Positions 13,795-25,395 of a stretch of DNA of 64,000 bases are shown here, one piece after another. Positions within the stretch are counted from its first letter, which is position 1. The number at the start of each line of letters is the position of its first letter. The translations under genes were made by a program, and so were the position numbers. The stretch is from Lates calcarifer (Eukaryota; Chordata; Actinopteri; Centropomidae): contig NC_066851.1 in assembly GCF_001640805.2 (NCBI RefSeq), forward strand, positions 23,751,993-23,815,992. The letters are read 5' to 3'. Under the pieces are notes generated by a model, which did not search any database, had not been told where the DNA came from, and was given only the letters and a program-made list of their open reading frames with translations.

Positions 13795-14015
13795 TAAAGT
13801 CTCGTTCACAAGGGCATTTCATTACATCATTAATTGAGCCTAATTCAGCTACATTAGCCCCCCAAAAACGACAGGAGGGGCGAGTGTGTTGGTGTGTGTG
13901 TGTACATTCGGTGTAATGAGGTCTGCGGGGAGACGAGGACGGAGGTTGTGTAGAGAGGAGAAAATTACCTCAGGGCAGAAAAATCTCTCTCTTAGTGAGC
14001 TTTAATGCCCCTCTG
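13795..14015. promoter_or_regulatory. Candidate conserved non-coding element
   Basis: Contains cattacatcattaattgag, cctaattcagctacattag and agaaaattacctcag: dense TAAT/ATTA homeodomain cores in repeat-poor sequence. Judged by appearance only. Confidence 0.25.
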
Positions 14016-14521
14016 TCTGCCTGTCTCTCTGTCTCAAACTGTCTCACTCTCTGAAGCTGTCTCTCTGTCTAATAGCACGTTTTGCTATAAAATAAATTCA
14101 GTTTGCTTCACATTAAAATGCACACGAGAACAAGCAGCATGAACAGAAAGACGACTGTTAATAAAATCCATGAGAACACAACAAAAGCAGATGCAAATAA
14201 AAGATGATAAATACAAGAAATATTACAAGAAAAAAATAAAGAACCCTGCATACACTCCTCAGAAAAATATCACATTCACAGACATGCACTGTAACTACAA
14301 TGATTGGTGAAGCGTATGTGTTACCACATCCGAGTCCCACATTCCCACACGTTTCTTTCCACCTTCATCTGATATTTCTTGTCTTCTTTATAAAACACTT
14401 TGTAACTTGTTTTTGCAAAGTGCTGCAGACTTTCATTTAACCTGTAACCACAAACTGTCTCTACCGCAACCACCATGGTTTTTCAAAGCAACGTACTGAA
14501 CTTAGAGGATTAACTTTGGAG

Positions 14522-14932
14522 TTTTTTAACCAGAAGCACCAGACTCCATTGAGAAAAAACAGAATTTTACAGAGCTCCATCTGTTAGTGTGTCTGTGTTA
14601 CTGTGTGACTCTCAGTGGTGGAAGAAGTAATCAGATACTTTACTGAAGTAAAAGTACCACACAGTAACACAGACACACTAACAGATGGAGGCAGTGGTAT
14701 TCCAGCAGCTCCTGGTTAAATCCCTGTTTTTGTCAATGGAGTCTGGTAGAGATATATAGAGATGTTTCTGGTTACACGTCCTCTTTAATAAAAAGCTCTG
14801 TCTCTGTAGGAATCCTGTCCATGATGTTGTCAGACACTAACATAACAATCTGAGTCTGTCAGTGACAAAAATAAGAACTCTGGTGGACGGACTTAATGTG
14901 GACAGTTGTCCATTGGATTACACTGTAGCAGG
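14522..14932. mobile_element. Foldback MITE, copy 2
   Basis: The left arm is shortened by internal deletions (ttaaccagaagc then accagactcca). The core cagtggtggaagaagtaatc begins at about 14614 in forward orientation. The right arm is complete through ctctgtctctgtaggaatcc, ccatgatgttgtcagacact and an extra outer part ending cattggattacactgtagc, shared with copy 1. No coding capacity. Confidence 0.8.
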
Positions 14933-15839
14933 ACTAGGAAAGGTTTAAGGATTGAGCTGATCTGGGTAGGAAAAAAGCGACCCTGGCCTTCTGATGTAGA
15001 TACCTCAGATGAACATTAGCACTGCACGGATGTATTCCATAGATTTTAGGCAAGATGCTGATACATTAAACATCATTTTCATCAGTCAGTGTTGTGTTGT
15101 CCGGACTTGGTGTTAGAAGGAACCGTATCAGTGGTCAGTTGACTTTGACTGAACAAATACTGTTTCCTGTTCAAGGCAACATGGTGATGCTCGTGTGCAC
15201 TTTCAGTTTCTCCAGTTCTGTGACCTATATTTATAGTGGACTGATGCTGATGTACAGTATTTGTTTTAGTTGCTGGTGATGAAGGGAAGGTTTTAAAATT
15301 CAAATTCTCCTCTCTGTCTGTCTCTCGCATATTCTGGCTTTGTCCTCTCTCTCACTCTGTTTTCCTTTGGAAACGAGAGAGAGGGAGACAGTTTAACCTG
15401 AGGGCAGATTTTTCACATAGCCATCTCTCTCCCTCTCTCCCTCTCTCTCTGGCTGTTGTACTTTCAGTTTTTGTCTTTGGAGAGAGTTTTGCCCTCAGGG
15501 TGAAATTTTAGAAAGCTATAAACCATTTCTCTCTCTCTTTCTCTTTCTCTCTTGTCTGTCTCCCTCTCTGTCTCTCCAGAGAAGAACAGTGATGGATAGA
15601 AAGTTGAGAATAATGAAAGGGTTAGAGAGAGACAAAAGGCAACAGAAAGAGAGAGATTCCCATTTTGGTATCTTTGCCTTACAGACTCGCCCATCCTCTC
15701 TGTCAGAGAGGGGCAGACTAGTCTGACAAGTCCTGAGCTGCATCAACTCTCAGTAAGTTGTTTGGTTTCACAGACGTTTGCACAGCAGCTGAACATGAGA
15801 AAGATGTGATGAGCAAAAACCTCATATAGGCCGAGGACT

Positions 15840-16350
15840 CTGCACCTTTTCATGGTTTTAAAGAGACAGGCGAGATGTGATAATATGGCGCACACTTTCA
15901 GATCAGCGACAGTAAACAAAGATGGACGACGTGTCTCCACTTCCTCCCACTGTACAAAAATGAAGCCAAAATATCCCGAATGCATGCAGCTGCCATCTTT
16001 ACGCTGCTGACGCCATCAGAAGCCAGAGCCTGCGCAGTGGTGTTCCAGGCGTCGAGCTGTGGTGTTTAAGTCCCGCCCACACACCTGCCCGACCATCACA
16101 GTCATCACAGCTGTCAGTCGTGATGTCACACACATTTTATAGCATCAAATAGCTCATTAGAACCAACCTTATCAGTGACATGAACACTTGAACAAACGAC
16201 AAATCGACAGAAACCTTCATGGGATTGTTTTGTGTTTTTGTTGTTGTTGTCGTTGAGATGGGGGGGGGGGGGGGGCTTACGACCTGTGCTGCAGGTGATC
16301 GAGATGTTTTGGCTTCACTTTCGGGGAGCTGTCATGTCATCCATCTTTAT
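15840..16350 (+). repeat. Old interspersed repeat, long copy
   Basis: The segment ttttatagcatcaaatagct, cattagaaccaaccttatca (16136 on) and gagctgtcatgtcatccatc (16326 on) matches 37689-37802 at several points in the same order. The upstream part (aagccaaaatatcccg, gctgccatctt, agagcctgcgcagtggtgt) fits a fish repeat that I recognise in outline. It contains a G16 run at 16260-16275. Confidence 0.45.
16260..16275 (+). repeat. Poly-G run (16)
   Basis: Uninterrupted G16. Confidence 0.85.
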
Positions 16351-16886
16351 GTAATATTATTGTGTAGTCGTCTGTGGTTGTGATTGTCCGATCGTCGGTT
16401 TCTGAAAGTTACAGAAATCGGCCGACGTGTTTTTCTGTATTTTAATGCTTAGTCACAGAACAAGAAAAAACTTTTTCCTGAGACGCTGTAAAACGTAAAA
16501 TAACCAGGGAAATCTTCCTGTGTTGAACATACAAGAGAAGAGATTTTTCTTTAATCATGAACATTCAAAGATCTTCACACATGTATATGTTTGTTTGCAT
16601 AAAATGTATTGAGAGTATAATCCTTCATAATGTTTTAACTAAGAGATCAAGTTTCCCCTTCAGGTGCTGTTTCTCTGGCTTTGTTAGTTTCTTTACTGAA
16701 TGACTTGTTAGCATCATTAGCTCCTCATGTAACCCAACAGATATGACCCTGTTCTCATTGGTTTCAGTGAGGAGAGCTAACAATGCTAACCTGTTGCACT
16801 GTTCCACACTGTTCTGCAGAGCTGACCTTACCGGTTCCTTTTGTCCTGTGCCATGTGTGTTCGTCACGCTAGGCTGTATAAAAGTG

Positions 16887-16891
<5 letters not shown>

Positions 16892-16961
<70 letters not shown>

Positions 16962-16962
16962 A
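16892..16962 (+). repeat. Compound (TG)n with CG interruptions
   Basis: About 70 bp of TG units with two GCGTG interruptions near 16926-16938. Confidence 0.9.
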
Positions 16963-17020
16963 GCTTTGCTTGTATCAATGTGTCTGAGTCTCACCGGTCT
17001 TCTTCTGTCCTGTCCTGTGC

Positions 17021-17035
17021 TTTTTCTCTCCTTGT

Positions 17036-17075
<40 letters not shown>

Positions 17076-17077
17076 AG
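17021..17077 (+). promoter_or_regulatory. npas3: 3' splice site of exon A with (TG)16 tract
   Basis: The acceptor AG is at 17076-17077. Directly before it is TTT, preceded by (TG)16 at 17041-17072 and a further short TG run from 17033. The only real pyrimidine tract (tttttctctcctt, 17021-17033) sits 45-57 nt upstream of the AG. The TG tract has only one A (17040), so the branch point must be distant, probably near the CTCAC at about 16990. UG repeats beside an acceptor are known to bind TDP-43 in CFTR intron 8 and promote skipping of the next exon; a similar role here is inference. Confidence 0.7.
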
Positions 17078-17160
17078 CTATCGGCACCCAGCGGAGGAGG
17101 AGTCCCAGCGTCATCGCCTCAGAGATCTTCGAACCTCACCTGGGCAGCCACATTTTGCAG
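17078..17160 (+). CDS. npas3: NPAS3-like bHLH-PAS factor, exon A (bHLH to PAS-A linker)
   Basis: This 83 nt internal exon has an AG acceptor (17076-17077) and a GT donor (17161-17162, CAG|GTAGGA). It enters in phase 1 and leaves in phase 0. After two bases that complete a split codon (probably Ala) it encodes 27 residues, beginning [11 protein letters not shown] and ending [14 protein letters not shown] recognise this as the linker between bHLH and PAS-A of NPAS3, which in mammals reads closely (GAQRRRSPSA and [11 protein letters not shown]). NPAS1 shares the HILQ end, but as I recall it the arginine-rich stretch fits NPAS3 better. NPAS3 is a nuclear factor that partners ARNT-type proteins in neural development. 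The exon is not a multiple of three, so skipping it would shift the frame before both PAS domains. The call rests on memory of the family, not on a search. Confidence 0.9.
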
Positions 17161-17408
17161 GTAGGATCTGTTCAAGGTGGCTAAAAATCTATCGACTTGA
17201 TGTGAACAAACCTTTGGAACTGAGGCTGGAAATGCATGTTGGTGGAGTGTGTGTGTGCAGGTTTACACATCGATGACCAATGTCAAGCTCGACACAAACA
17301 CACACACACTTTCTCTTGATGCAGTAACATTTTCAGTCCCTTGGATTTCTGATAATTTCCAGTCGTTCTTGTTCATATAATACAATAGTGCAGTTACAAG
17401 TCCTAAAA

Positions 17409-17675
17409 CCAGGAAGTTAGCATGTTAGCATGTTAGCTCTTCCTGTTGTCAGTGTGTTTGTGGTTAAATGTCTGAAATAAGGTCTGTGGTTTTAACACAA
17501 GCTCAAGACATTTTCAGGTTTGATTCTCCGACATAAAATGGGTCAGTAAATCCCCCACTCCTGATGTTTGAAGCTTTTACGTGTCTTAAAAAAGGCGGTT
17601 GCTAACGAGTGTCTAAATGAGACTACAGAGGTTGTCGGGGACGTTAACATGAAAACCCATCTACTCACCAGTCCA
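17409..17675 (+). repeat. Near-identical interspersed repeat, copy a
   Basis: Starts ccaggaagttagcatgttag and ends ctactcaccagtcca. It matches copy b (38837-39118) along its whole length in the same orientation, with only a few substitutions (for example gtttgattctcc versus gttttattctcc) and two short indels. It lies only 249 bp after exon A. It has no open frame and no obvious terminal inverted repeats. Likely a non-autonomous element, family unknown to me. Confidence 0.7.
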
Positions 17676-17959
17676 CCTTTACAGCCTCGTTGTGTTTCTA
17701 CTCACGCTCTTTCAAACTCTCACTAACTTTCTAAGAAGAAAGGCTTTTGTAGAAGAGCTGACTGATGTCTGACTAAGATGCACCACCTTGATTTGAGGAA
17801 TTGAGGTATTTCTCTCTCTGGCGCCACCCTCAGGACAAACTCCATGTTTGCTAGTGAAGCTTTAATGAATATTATGACTCCTGGGTTGTTCTCCTCTGTT
17901 TTCCTTCCTGTAGTCTGAGGTCCAGATCCTGTCAGACAGAGTGAGCATTTTACACCATT

Positions 17960-18195
17960 TTGTTATCTGAATTATTTCTTCTGATTTGCCTTTGAGCTTT
18001 TCTGAAGCTAAATTATCCTCATAATGTACCTTCACATTATTAGCCCAGTGATTCCTCATAATTCAGCCTCCGATTTTTCACCACAGCCCACTTCAATTAT
18101 TCCTCAACATCCAGCTGCTGCCACGGTTAAGCTGAATTATTAAATGGAATTATGAAAGTATGATAATGACTGGGTTATCGCTGCTCACTCCCCCG
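17960..18195. promoter_or_regulatory. Candidate conserved non-coding element
   Basis: Repeat-free, AT-rich with attattagcccagtgattcc, aattattcctcaacatcc and gaattattaaatggaattat. Lies 0.8 kb after exon A. Confidence 0.25.
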
Positions 18196-19734
18196 GGATT
18201 GTATGTGTGTGTGTGTGTGTGTGTGTGTAAAATGTGTGTGTATCTTGTAGTTTTAATCCCTAAAATGCTCCACTCCTTATCTGTTTAACATACAGCCCAA
18301 AGGCTGAGCTTTTAACATCACAACCAGGCTGACGCGATACCACAGCTGATAGAGGCTGGTAATCTGTGTGTGTGTGTGTGTGAGTGTTATATGATATACA
18401 CTATTTGTAATTGTGCACGTATTGCTGAGATTATTCTGTAAACCTACCTGTTCTTTTTCGTTGTTTGTGCATTTTTAAACCTAGAAATCTTGTGTGTTTG
18501 TGTGTGTTTGTGTGTGTGTATCCGTTTCAGTTACACCTGATTATTATTCTAATCTGGCTGACACCAGTGAGCCTGAGCACACTTTTCTAATCTCCTTGTA
18601 CTTTTTGTTATCCCTTTATCATATTGGAGAATCCTGACAGAGAAAATCCTCACAGATACGAAGAGTTTCATGACAAACTGAAACATCCACTGTTATTATA
18701 AAGATACCTCTTATTTTAAAAAATACTCACTAAATACTGATTACTGAGAGACTCAGAGGGGCTTGTGGGAGCGAGGGCGATGAAGAAACATAACCTGACC
18801 TGTTTCTCCATCGGTCTTCTCCCAGTCATCAGACTCTTTATTTTATTTGTACAGCACTTCTCATACAAAATGAACACAAAGAGCTTTACACAATAAAAAC
18901 CAATATCTCCCCCACCTTCCCACCCACCCATGCACAAAGTTACATTATAAATAATGAACTCAATAAAAACACACCAGAGGCAGGAAAAAGATTTAAAGAA
19001 ATTTAGCACAGCAAAATAAGAGCAAGTTAATGTATTAAAAGGCAAATGGAGATAAAGGTAAAATAAAATAATAATAGAGATGAGATGATTTATTAAAGTG
19101 AGTAAGACCAGAATAAAATGTAGGGAAACAATCCAGAAAATAAAAGTAGAATAAAAGGATAAACCAACTAATAAAAAGACTAAAACATATAAATCGTTCA
19201 TCAGTTGGGTTTGATATCAGATAAATTTGATTTGATAAATAATAAAAACAGATGCTCTGCTGGTGTTGGTCCAGTCTCAGCTGTTCTTCTCTCCTCAGAG
19301 CATCTGTTGTCTCTCTGCTGCAGTCAGTTCAGGAAGCAGAGGCGTAACTTTTCTGATTGTCTCCAACAGTTAAGCCTGGTCAGCACAGTGTTTATTACTG
19401 GTCTGAGATGTAATCTGAGCTGGGGCCGGCTGTTACACTGGCAGCTAGAGGGCGCTACTCTCAAACTGAAACTTCAGACAGACGGAGGAGGATGTCGGGA
19501 CATTAGTGCGGCGTGCAGCCGTGTCTATCACAACTCCCTGGTTTTTTTTTGGTGTGTGTTTTTTTTTTTTTTTTTGCATTTGTTCTTTATCTGCCACACT
19601 TTAATCCTGCAGACGCCCTGCAGCACAGCACAGAGTGAGCATGTCACCGTGACAACCAGCTCTCCTCTTCCGCCGCTCTGCACATCATGTTGTCATGTGT
19701 GAGTGTTAACACGAGGCTGAAACAAGCAAGAGCA

Positions 19735-19800
19735 GCTGAGGCGCCGCGCCATCCGCTCACGCTGCGCTGAGCATCGCCGCCGCCGCCGCCGTGTCGGGCC
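19735..19800 (+). other. CpG-dense patch with (GCC)5
   Basis: Contains gaggcgccgcgccatccgc and (gcc)5 within a mostly AT-rich intron. It could be a small CpG island or an alternative first-exon region; no splice or start evidence was seen. Confidence 0.35.
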
Positions 19801-20026
19801 TGTGTGTCTCTGTGCGTGTGTGAGTGTCAACACCGTGTTCTGATCCCGCAGCTCAAGACACTAGACATCCCATAATACCTTGTTATAATCCCTGGAGAGT
19901 TGCTATGACAACCATACGAGGCAGATCCCGAGGCAGATTGAAGCAGCTGTGAGATTGGAAGCGACAGCAGCAATGTGGGCCTCCCCTCACCTGCATGAGG
20001 GAAGGTGTGTTAGTGTGAGAGAGGGG

Positions 20027-20065
<39 letters not shown>

Positions 20066-20083
20066 CATAAAATTAACACTTAC

Positions 20084-20370
20084 TTAAAGCAACATTATGT
20101 AACCTTATCTCTGATATCCAGCCAGGAAACTTTGAAAATATCAAGAAATACAAACAGTTTGCTGTAGTATGTTACAGCGACATCACTTCCTGCTCCAGAA
20201 GCTGGGGATTATGGGTAACATACACCATCTGAAGCTCCAGTCAAGGGTTTTGTTTTCTGCATATGAAAACCACTTAACCACACAGGACTCAGAGCTCAAC
20301 AGAATGAATTATCCACTCGTGGCTGCAGAGGGCGCTGCTGCACAGGAAAAATTACATTGCGTTGCTTTAA
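20084..20370. mobile_element. Short MITE with TTAA ends
   Basis: TTAA (20084-20087) is followed by AGCAACATTATGTAAC; the far end reads TTACATTGCGTTGCT followed by TTAA (20367-20370). The termini are imperfect inverted repeats and TTAA looks like the target duplication, as in piggyBac-type elements. The 279 bp interior has no coding potential. The left end sits just after a (TG)n array. Confidence 0.6.
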
Positions 20371-20509
20371 GGGATTTTTCAGGATGGTCACGTCGAGTCA
20401 TGTCATACACAGTCTAGTCTATCTAATGAAGCCCCTTTAACGTGGTGGCAGACACACTGCAGTTCCTGTAACTTCTTCACAATAAATAAATGATAAGTAT
20501 AGCCTAGCA

Positions 20510-20580
20510 GGTGCAGTAGTTACGATGGGAGCAGAGGAAGACGTCAGGTGACGTGGGAGGGATTATTTTGTCCCATTTCT
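20510..20580 (+). repeat. Short repeat family member (GTCAGGTGACG)
   Basis: Contains gcagaggaagacgtcaggtg acg. A similar segment occurs at 51602-51690 and 61425-61490, usually after 'gcgccctctagtgg'-type sequence. Old, short and diverged. Confidence 0.35.
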
Positions 20581-20859
20581 GAACAAGTCTGAGATTCATA
20601 CTTTTCCCCAGAACTCTGTGTCAAACAGGAAGTCAGTGTATATTTGTGTTTATTTAAAGTTCTGTGGTCGGCCATGTTGTCTCTGAACTATTCACACTGA
20701 CGCTGTTTACACAGGAAGTGTTGTGTGTGTGTCACTCATGAGCAAAATCTGTGCCTTTCTCCTCCGTGTATATATATTATTCAAAGAGTGTTTCCAACAT
20801 CACTGTGTGTGTGTGCGTGCGTGGTGTGGTGTGTGCGCGCACACGTGCACGCGCGGCCT

Positions 20860-21130
20860 TTTCAGTGGAGAAGGAAGGCCGACGTGTTGGCGGCAAATTG
20901 GCCTCATTAATCTCCCGCTTAATTGATTGTGAGAAGTTTGAGGATGACATTTTAAGAAAGCGTGGCGGACGGGGCGCGGTGTGATTGATTTGGCTAAAAC
21001 GCAGCGCTAATGAATGCCAGCCAGTCACTTAGGTGGTAGAGACCAGACACTAATTTCAGAGAGATTAGGCCAGAGAGGTTGATAACGCTTAATGAAGAGA
21101 GAGACAGGGAGCAGTCATTAAACAGGATGT
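20860..21130. promoter_or_regulatory. Candidate conserved non-coding element
   Basis: cctcattaatctcccgctta, attgattgtgagaag, ggcgcggtgtgattgatttg and gcgctaatgaatgccagcc combine CpG-bearing and homeodomain-like motifs without simple repeats. Confidence 0.3.
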
Positions 21131-21571
21131 AAAGCTCCATGTGTGCTCTCCTGTGTGTGTGAGAGAGAGTAAATGTGAGAAGCTTGTATTTGTATGATCT
21201 TGATTAGTCGTCAATAAAGATCTGGGAGGGAGAAACATGGAGTCTGTGAGGGAGCTGAAACCTGGAGTTTGACTTACTTCTCGCTTTGGTTTAGTTTTAG
21301 CATCTTATCCACTGATCAGATCTGAAGTCAGAAATAACTTGACGTTTAGGAAATTATTCAGATTTATTTGAATTTGGATTTTATTAGTGGAGTCCTGGCC
21401 ACGTTAGAGTGGAGGACGTTAAAGGAAAATGATGGTTCATTACACCTGTCGTCCTGTAACTATGAGGAACAGTAACATTGTGCTCGTGGCTTCGATCGTG
21501 TTATTTGATGCAGCAGCTCCTCCTCAGTTTGCCGACTCATACAACCAAAGCCTCGATCGTCCTCCACGATG

Positions 21572-21601
21572 GATGCAGATGCAGATGCAGATGCAGATGC
21601 A
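21572..21601 (+). repeat. (GATGCA)5 hexanucleotide repeat
   Basis: Five perfect gatgca units. Confidence 0.85.
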
Positions 21602-21785
21602 GACAGCTGTGGCCCTGCATGTGGACCTCAGACCCACACACACTTCTGTACATGCTGCAATCGAGTATTCCTGCACAGACAAGTTCAACAGTCGTGCTCG
21701 ATGAGACTGGCTTTTATTGTAGATTTATGCAACTCTACTTTAAAACTCAACACAACCTGGTGTTTACACAGATTAGTTGTTACTC

Positions 21786-21905
21786 CTGTGGCTCAGGAGG
21801 GAGAGCAGGTCATCCACTAATCAGAGGGTCAAGAGTCGAAGTGTTCTAACACAAGATCCTGAACTCCAGCTGCCCCCACTGAGTGTATGTCGCATAAATA
21901 ACACA
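21786..21905 (+). mobile_element. SINE-like relic (tRNA-type head)
   Basis: The segment ggctcaggagggagagcagg, then ccactaatcagagggtcaag, a shortened middle, agtgttctaacacaagatcc and tgaactccagctgccccc resembles a common fish repeat with a tRNA-like promoter (box A-like gctcagg..gagagc, box B-like gggtcaagagtcg). The centre is deleted compared with what I remember of the family. Recognition is from memory. Confidence 0.5.
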
Positions 21906-23033
21906 GTATACCTCCAATGACCAAAGTCATTTAAACTGCTTTAGAAGGTACTGTAGCTGATGATTTGCTCCCTGGCCTGGGAAAGAACTCATGTTTGCAG
22001 CTTGAGTTACAGCAGACGCTTCCTGTTTTGGAAAGTTTAAGCAAATGAAACGGTTCATCATCCTCATCACTCGCTGAAACCCCAGGAACACAGACGCCAC
22101 ATGAAGAATTTAAAGATTGATCTTTGTTTTAAACGAGAAGATTCAGCATCTTTCGGTCTTTATGCTAAGCTAGGCTAAATGTCCGTGTCCTCAGCTGAGT
22201 CTGGATAAGACAGACTGTTTCTCGACGGTGTTCCAACAAAGCCAGCGGACTGCTGCGTTAAGTTGTGCAGGTCAGGAAGTTTAGTTGTTGCTGATGAAGT
22301 GAAAGTGTTGCAGTGTTTTTGGACTTTAAAGAGCAGATTGGTGTTTGGTGTTTTTAAAGACACCATGTGGTGTTTGAAGATGAAGAGGCGGCGGACAGAC
22401 GGATACTAATTAAACAGAGAAGGTGGGGGTGGAATAAAGTAAACTGTGTGTGTTGGTCCAAAAAGTGTGAACAATTACAGGAGTGATTGATGAAGAGAAA
22501 GACGCTGTGTGTGTTGATGCTTTGGGAAAGTCAGACAGTGAACTGCAGGAAAGAGGAGGGAAGTGTGTGATTTTGTTTGTTTGTGTGTGTTTGTGTGTTT
22601 ATAGCAGCCTGGCAGAGCACCTGGCAGGATGAGTGTCTGGGGGAGGGAGGGCCACACCTGTTAAAACACACACACACACACACAGATGAGGAGACGGGGA
22701 GGTAAGGAACTGAACAGAGGGAGCCATAAGAGGAGGTGGACAGACAGGTGGACAGGAAGATAAAAACAGACTTTATTTATCCCACTTGTGGGATATTCAC
22801 TAAGGAAGACACAGACATTAGAGCTAAATCATAAAAAGATCGTTTCTACGATGCATCGCGATGCAGACATGGACGATTCTGCATCGACGCAGTGACACAT
22901 CATCAGCGATTATTACTTCTGATTTTCTGTCCTCAGCTGATCAATAAAGTTCTAAAGTTCAAAATTAGCTCCTGTTACTGACGCATGAGACGTAGCGACG
23001 TTTCACAAATGCAGCTGCACAGGTGTTTGATAC

Positions 23034-23211
23034 AACACACACACACACACACACCACAACACACACACACACACACACCACAGAGTCAGACTCACTACAT
23101 GAGGTCATTTTGTCCTTATTTGTCCTCACGTCTGACGTTTGAAGGTCAAGACTTAGTTTGAGAGCAACGGTTAGAATTAGGTTTCAGAGAGTGTGTGTGT
23201 TAAAGTGCATG

Positions 23212-23245
<34 letters not shown>

Positions 23246-23344
23246 CTCACTCAGTCAGAGTGATGGCAGCTGACATGCCCCGCCCTGCTTTAATAGATGG
23301 TTTATGGTAAGTACCTCCACTGTGTTGTTCAGATGCTCTCATCC

Positions 23345-23391
<47 letters not shown>
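23034..23391 (+). repeat. (CA)n cluster
   Basis: (CA)n at about 23034-23080 (interrupted), 23214-23241 and 23349-23391. Flanking sequence includes further short ca runs. Confidence 0.85.
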
Positions 23392-23393
<2 letters not shown>

Positions 23394-25204
23394 TACAGCA
23401 TCACTCACTCATGACACAGACATGTTAAAACACACACACAACAACACACAGGTCTTTGACCACATTTGTCCAGTGCATTTAAACAGAGTGAAGATGTTTT
23501 CAGTGTTTAATTTTCAGTTTTCATCATGTTTCTAAAGCTGAAGGTGAAAATTAGCCACGTTCATAAAAAAAAGGATTTAATGAAAATAAAGTGACATTTT
23601 CTGCTTAAACTGAAAATCCTGCTTTGACCAGTCTTTGTTTAAATGAACACATGGTAATAACATGCAGGTAGAAATGAGTCCAAAGCTTGACTCTGACTGC
23701 GGATTTACACCCAAATATTAAGATGAAATATTTTCAATAGACAGCAGCCGTCTGCTGCTTTAATCCAAAAGAGCCAATCAGAGCCTGAAGCTGCTGCAGG
23801 TCACAGGTGACCTGATGAGTAAGGTGTGTTTGAATGTGGAGTGAACAGCAGCAGCAGCAGCGACCGTCCTGTCTGATTCGGAGTCCTTCACCTGCAGCTG
23901 TTTAACCGACGCCTTCGCTCTGCAGCGTGTAAAACAGATGTAAGGTGTCGCGTGTTGTCACGGCGATGAGGGGGAAATTAAAGACGACAGCGACGCCGCG
24001 CAGACATGACACCGTTTCCTGTCAGCCCCCCTGTCAATCAAGCTGTCAGCCAATGAGTGTCACCGTAGGTAAAAATTAGACATGGAGACGTGAGAGGACG
24101 CGGGGATGACAGGACAGATCTGCTGCCCTCGGTGCATTATGGGAATATTACTGTGGAGGTTTACAAACAGGAAGTGGAAGGATGTGTGTGAGGGGGAGAC
24201 AGGTAGACAGACAGGTAGACAGACAGACGAGAAGTGAAGAAGTCACTGAAAGACACTCAGGTTTAAAGGACCAGTCCGCCTCTTTTCACTGATGCATTCA
24301 AGTAAGCTCCGACATCTAAGATTTAACAGTCGGCCGTTTTTTATTGTTTTGTTTTTGTCTGAAAAAGAAACATGAAATAATGAGTGGGTATAAACTGACA
24401 TACATCACATCACATCCCTGTTTACCCTGAGCCGCTTCATGCACACCAGGTGGATCAGATAATTAGTGTGTGAAGGCGTCCGTCTCTTACACACCTGGCA
24501 TTACAATGTGTTCTGTGTGATTGGATAGTGCGTGACCACATGACCGTACAGGTAGTATTAGGCAGTAAACAGCTCCTGTATATTCACACGTTCAGACCTT
24601 TACATACATGTTTAATCTTTACTGTAATCCTTCATATTTGAATGTGAAATATGTGTTGAAAATGTATATTGAAACATTGAAGTGTGAGTGCAGAGAGAAG
24701 AACAACGTCTTCATTTAGCTCAGATTATTTCTTCGTGTCAAACCTCCGCCCTCACACACAGGCACGTGTCAGACGACTGTATTTCAGATATATTTCACTC
24801 TGTCTGAGCATTGAACTCCAGGCCTTGAGATGAATTTTTAAGACCTGCATATTCAAAAGCGAGCACATTATCCCTGCACACACACACACACACACACACG
24901 CGGCGAGCTGTGGGTTTCAGGCGGGTTTCGCCAGCCTGCATGCCCAGATGACTCCAGAGGCCCGGCGTGACCCGGCGGCGGCGAGACTAAAGGTCACGGC
25001 GGTGAGCGTCGAGCCTCGCATCCTGATTACCCATAACCCCCCTCTCTGACTTCCTGTGAGGTCCGGCAGGTTCATTAGCAGTGGGAATAACTGCGGAGAG
25101 ATGGATGGAGAGAAAGAGGAGGAGAGAGGGAGGGAGGAGGTCTGAACCAATAAACCAAGTGTCCAGAGAGTGAAAAGAAGAAAAGGAAGGAAAAGAGAGA
25201 AAAA

Positions 25205-25375
25205 AAGACGAGTGCAGGGTCTTATTATTTATGCAGTCAATAGGCCGAGGCTTGTCTGCATCTCTAATTGTTTGATTTTATAGGCGGGACGGGCTCTTTA
25301 AACAAACACGCTCTTATGCTAATGGCGGCGCGACGGTGCCCTCCTGACAGCGTCTGGTGAGAGGGTGGACTGAGG
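25205..25375. promoter_or_regulatory. Candidate conserved non-coding element
   Basis: cttattatttatgcagtcaa, tctctaattgtttgatttta, aaacaaacacgctcttatgc and taatggcggcgcg. Forkhead-like AAACAAACA is present. Confidence 0.28.
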
Positions 25376-25395
25376 GATTATGGGAGGTTTTTTTC

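Larger units (their letters stand above)
1..17077 (+). other. npas3: npas3-like gene, upstream intron (3' part)
   Basis: Non-coding sequence ending in the splice acceptor of exon A; its 5' end lies outside the window. By region: a purine-rich tract and AT-rich DNA to 660; a degenerate TAG array (660-1012); a purine tract (1735-2100); mixed sequence with a (CA)n (2100-4680); a pyrimidine tract (4680-4810); unremarkable sequence to 7240; old repeats and (TG)n arrays (7240-8015); a foldback element (8291-8690); a degenerate minisatellite (9839-10325); a repeat relic (11531-11645); pyrimidine tracts and (CA)n/(TG)n (12200-13650); a possible conserved element (13795-14015); another foldback element (14522-14932); a repeat relic and poly-G (15840-16350); a compound (TG)n (16892-16962). 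I looked for a bHLH-coding exon in this stretch and saw none. Confidence 0.75.

Noticed and set aside
1..17077. Search for a bHLH-coding exon of the host gene
   Set aside because: No stretch resembling the basic region or helix-loop-helix with splice sites was found; it presumably lies upstream of the window.
16743..17276. 177-codon frame overlapping exon A
   Set aside because: Open through TG arrays in another frame; the real coding part is the spliced exon A frame.
18716..19201. 161-codon hydrophobic minus frame
   Set aside because: AT-rich composition yields Phe, Leu and Ile; no motif, and no transposon or channel family is recognisable.
19205..19702. 165-codon plus frame with Cys and Ser
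   Set aside because: No domain; passes through a T15 run and ordinary intron sequence.
21786..21830. Possible tRNA gene
   Set aside because: Box A- and B-like motifs are present but no cloverleaf or acceptor stem forms; better explained as a SINE-like relic.
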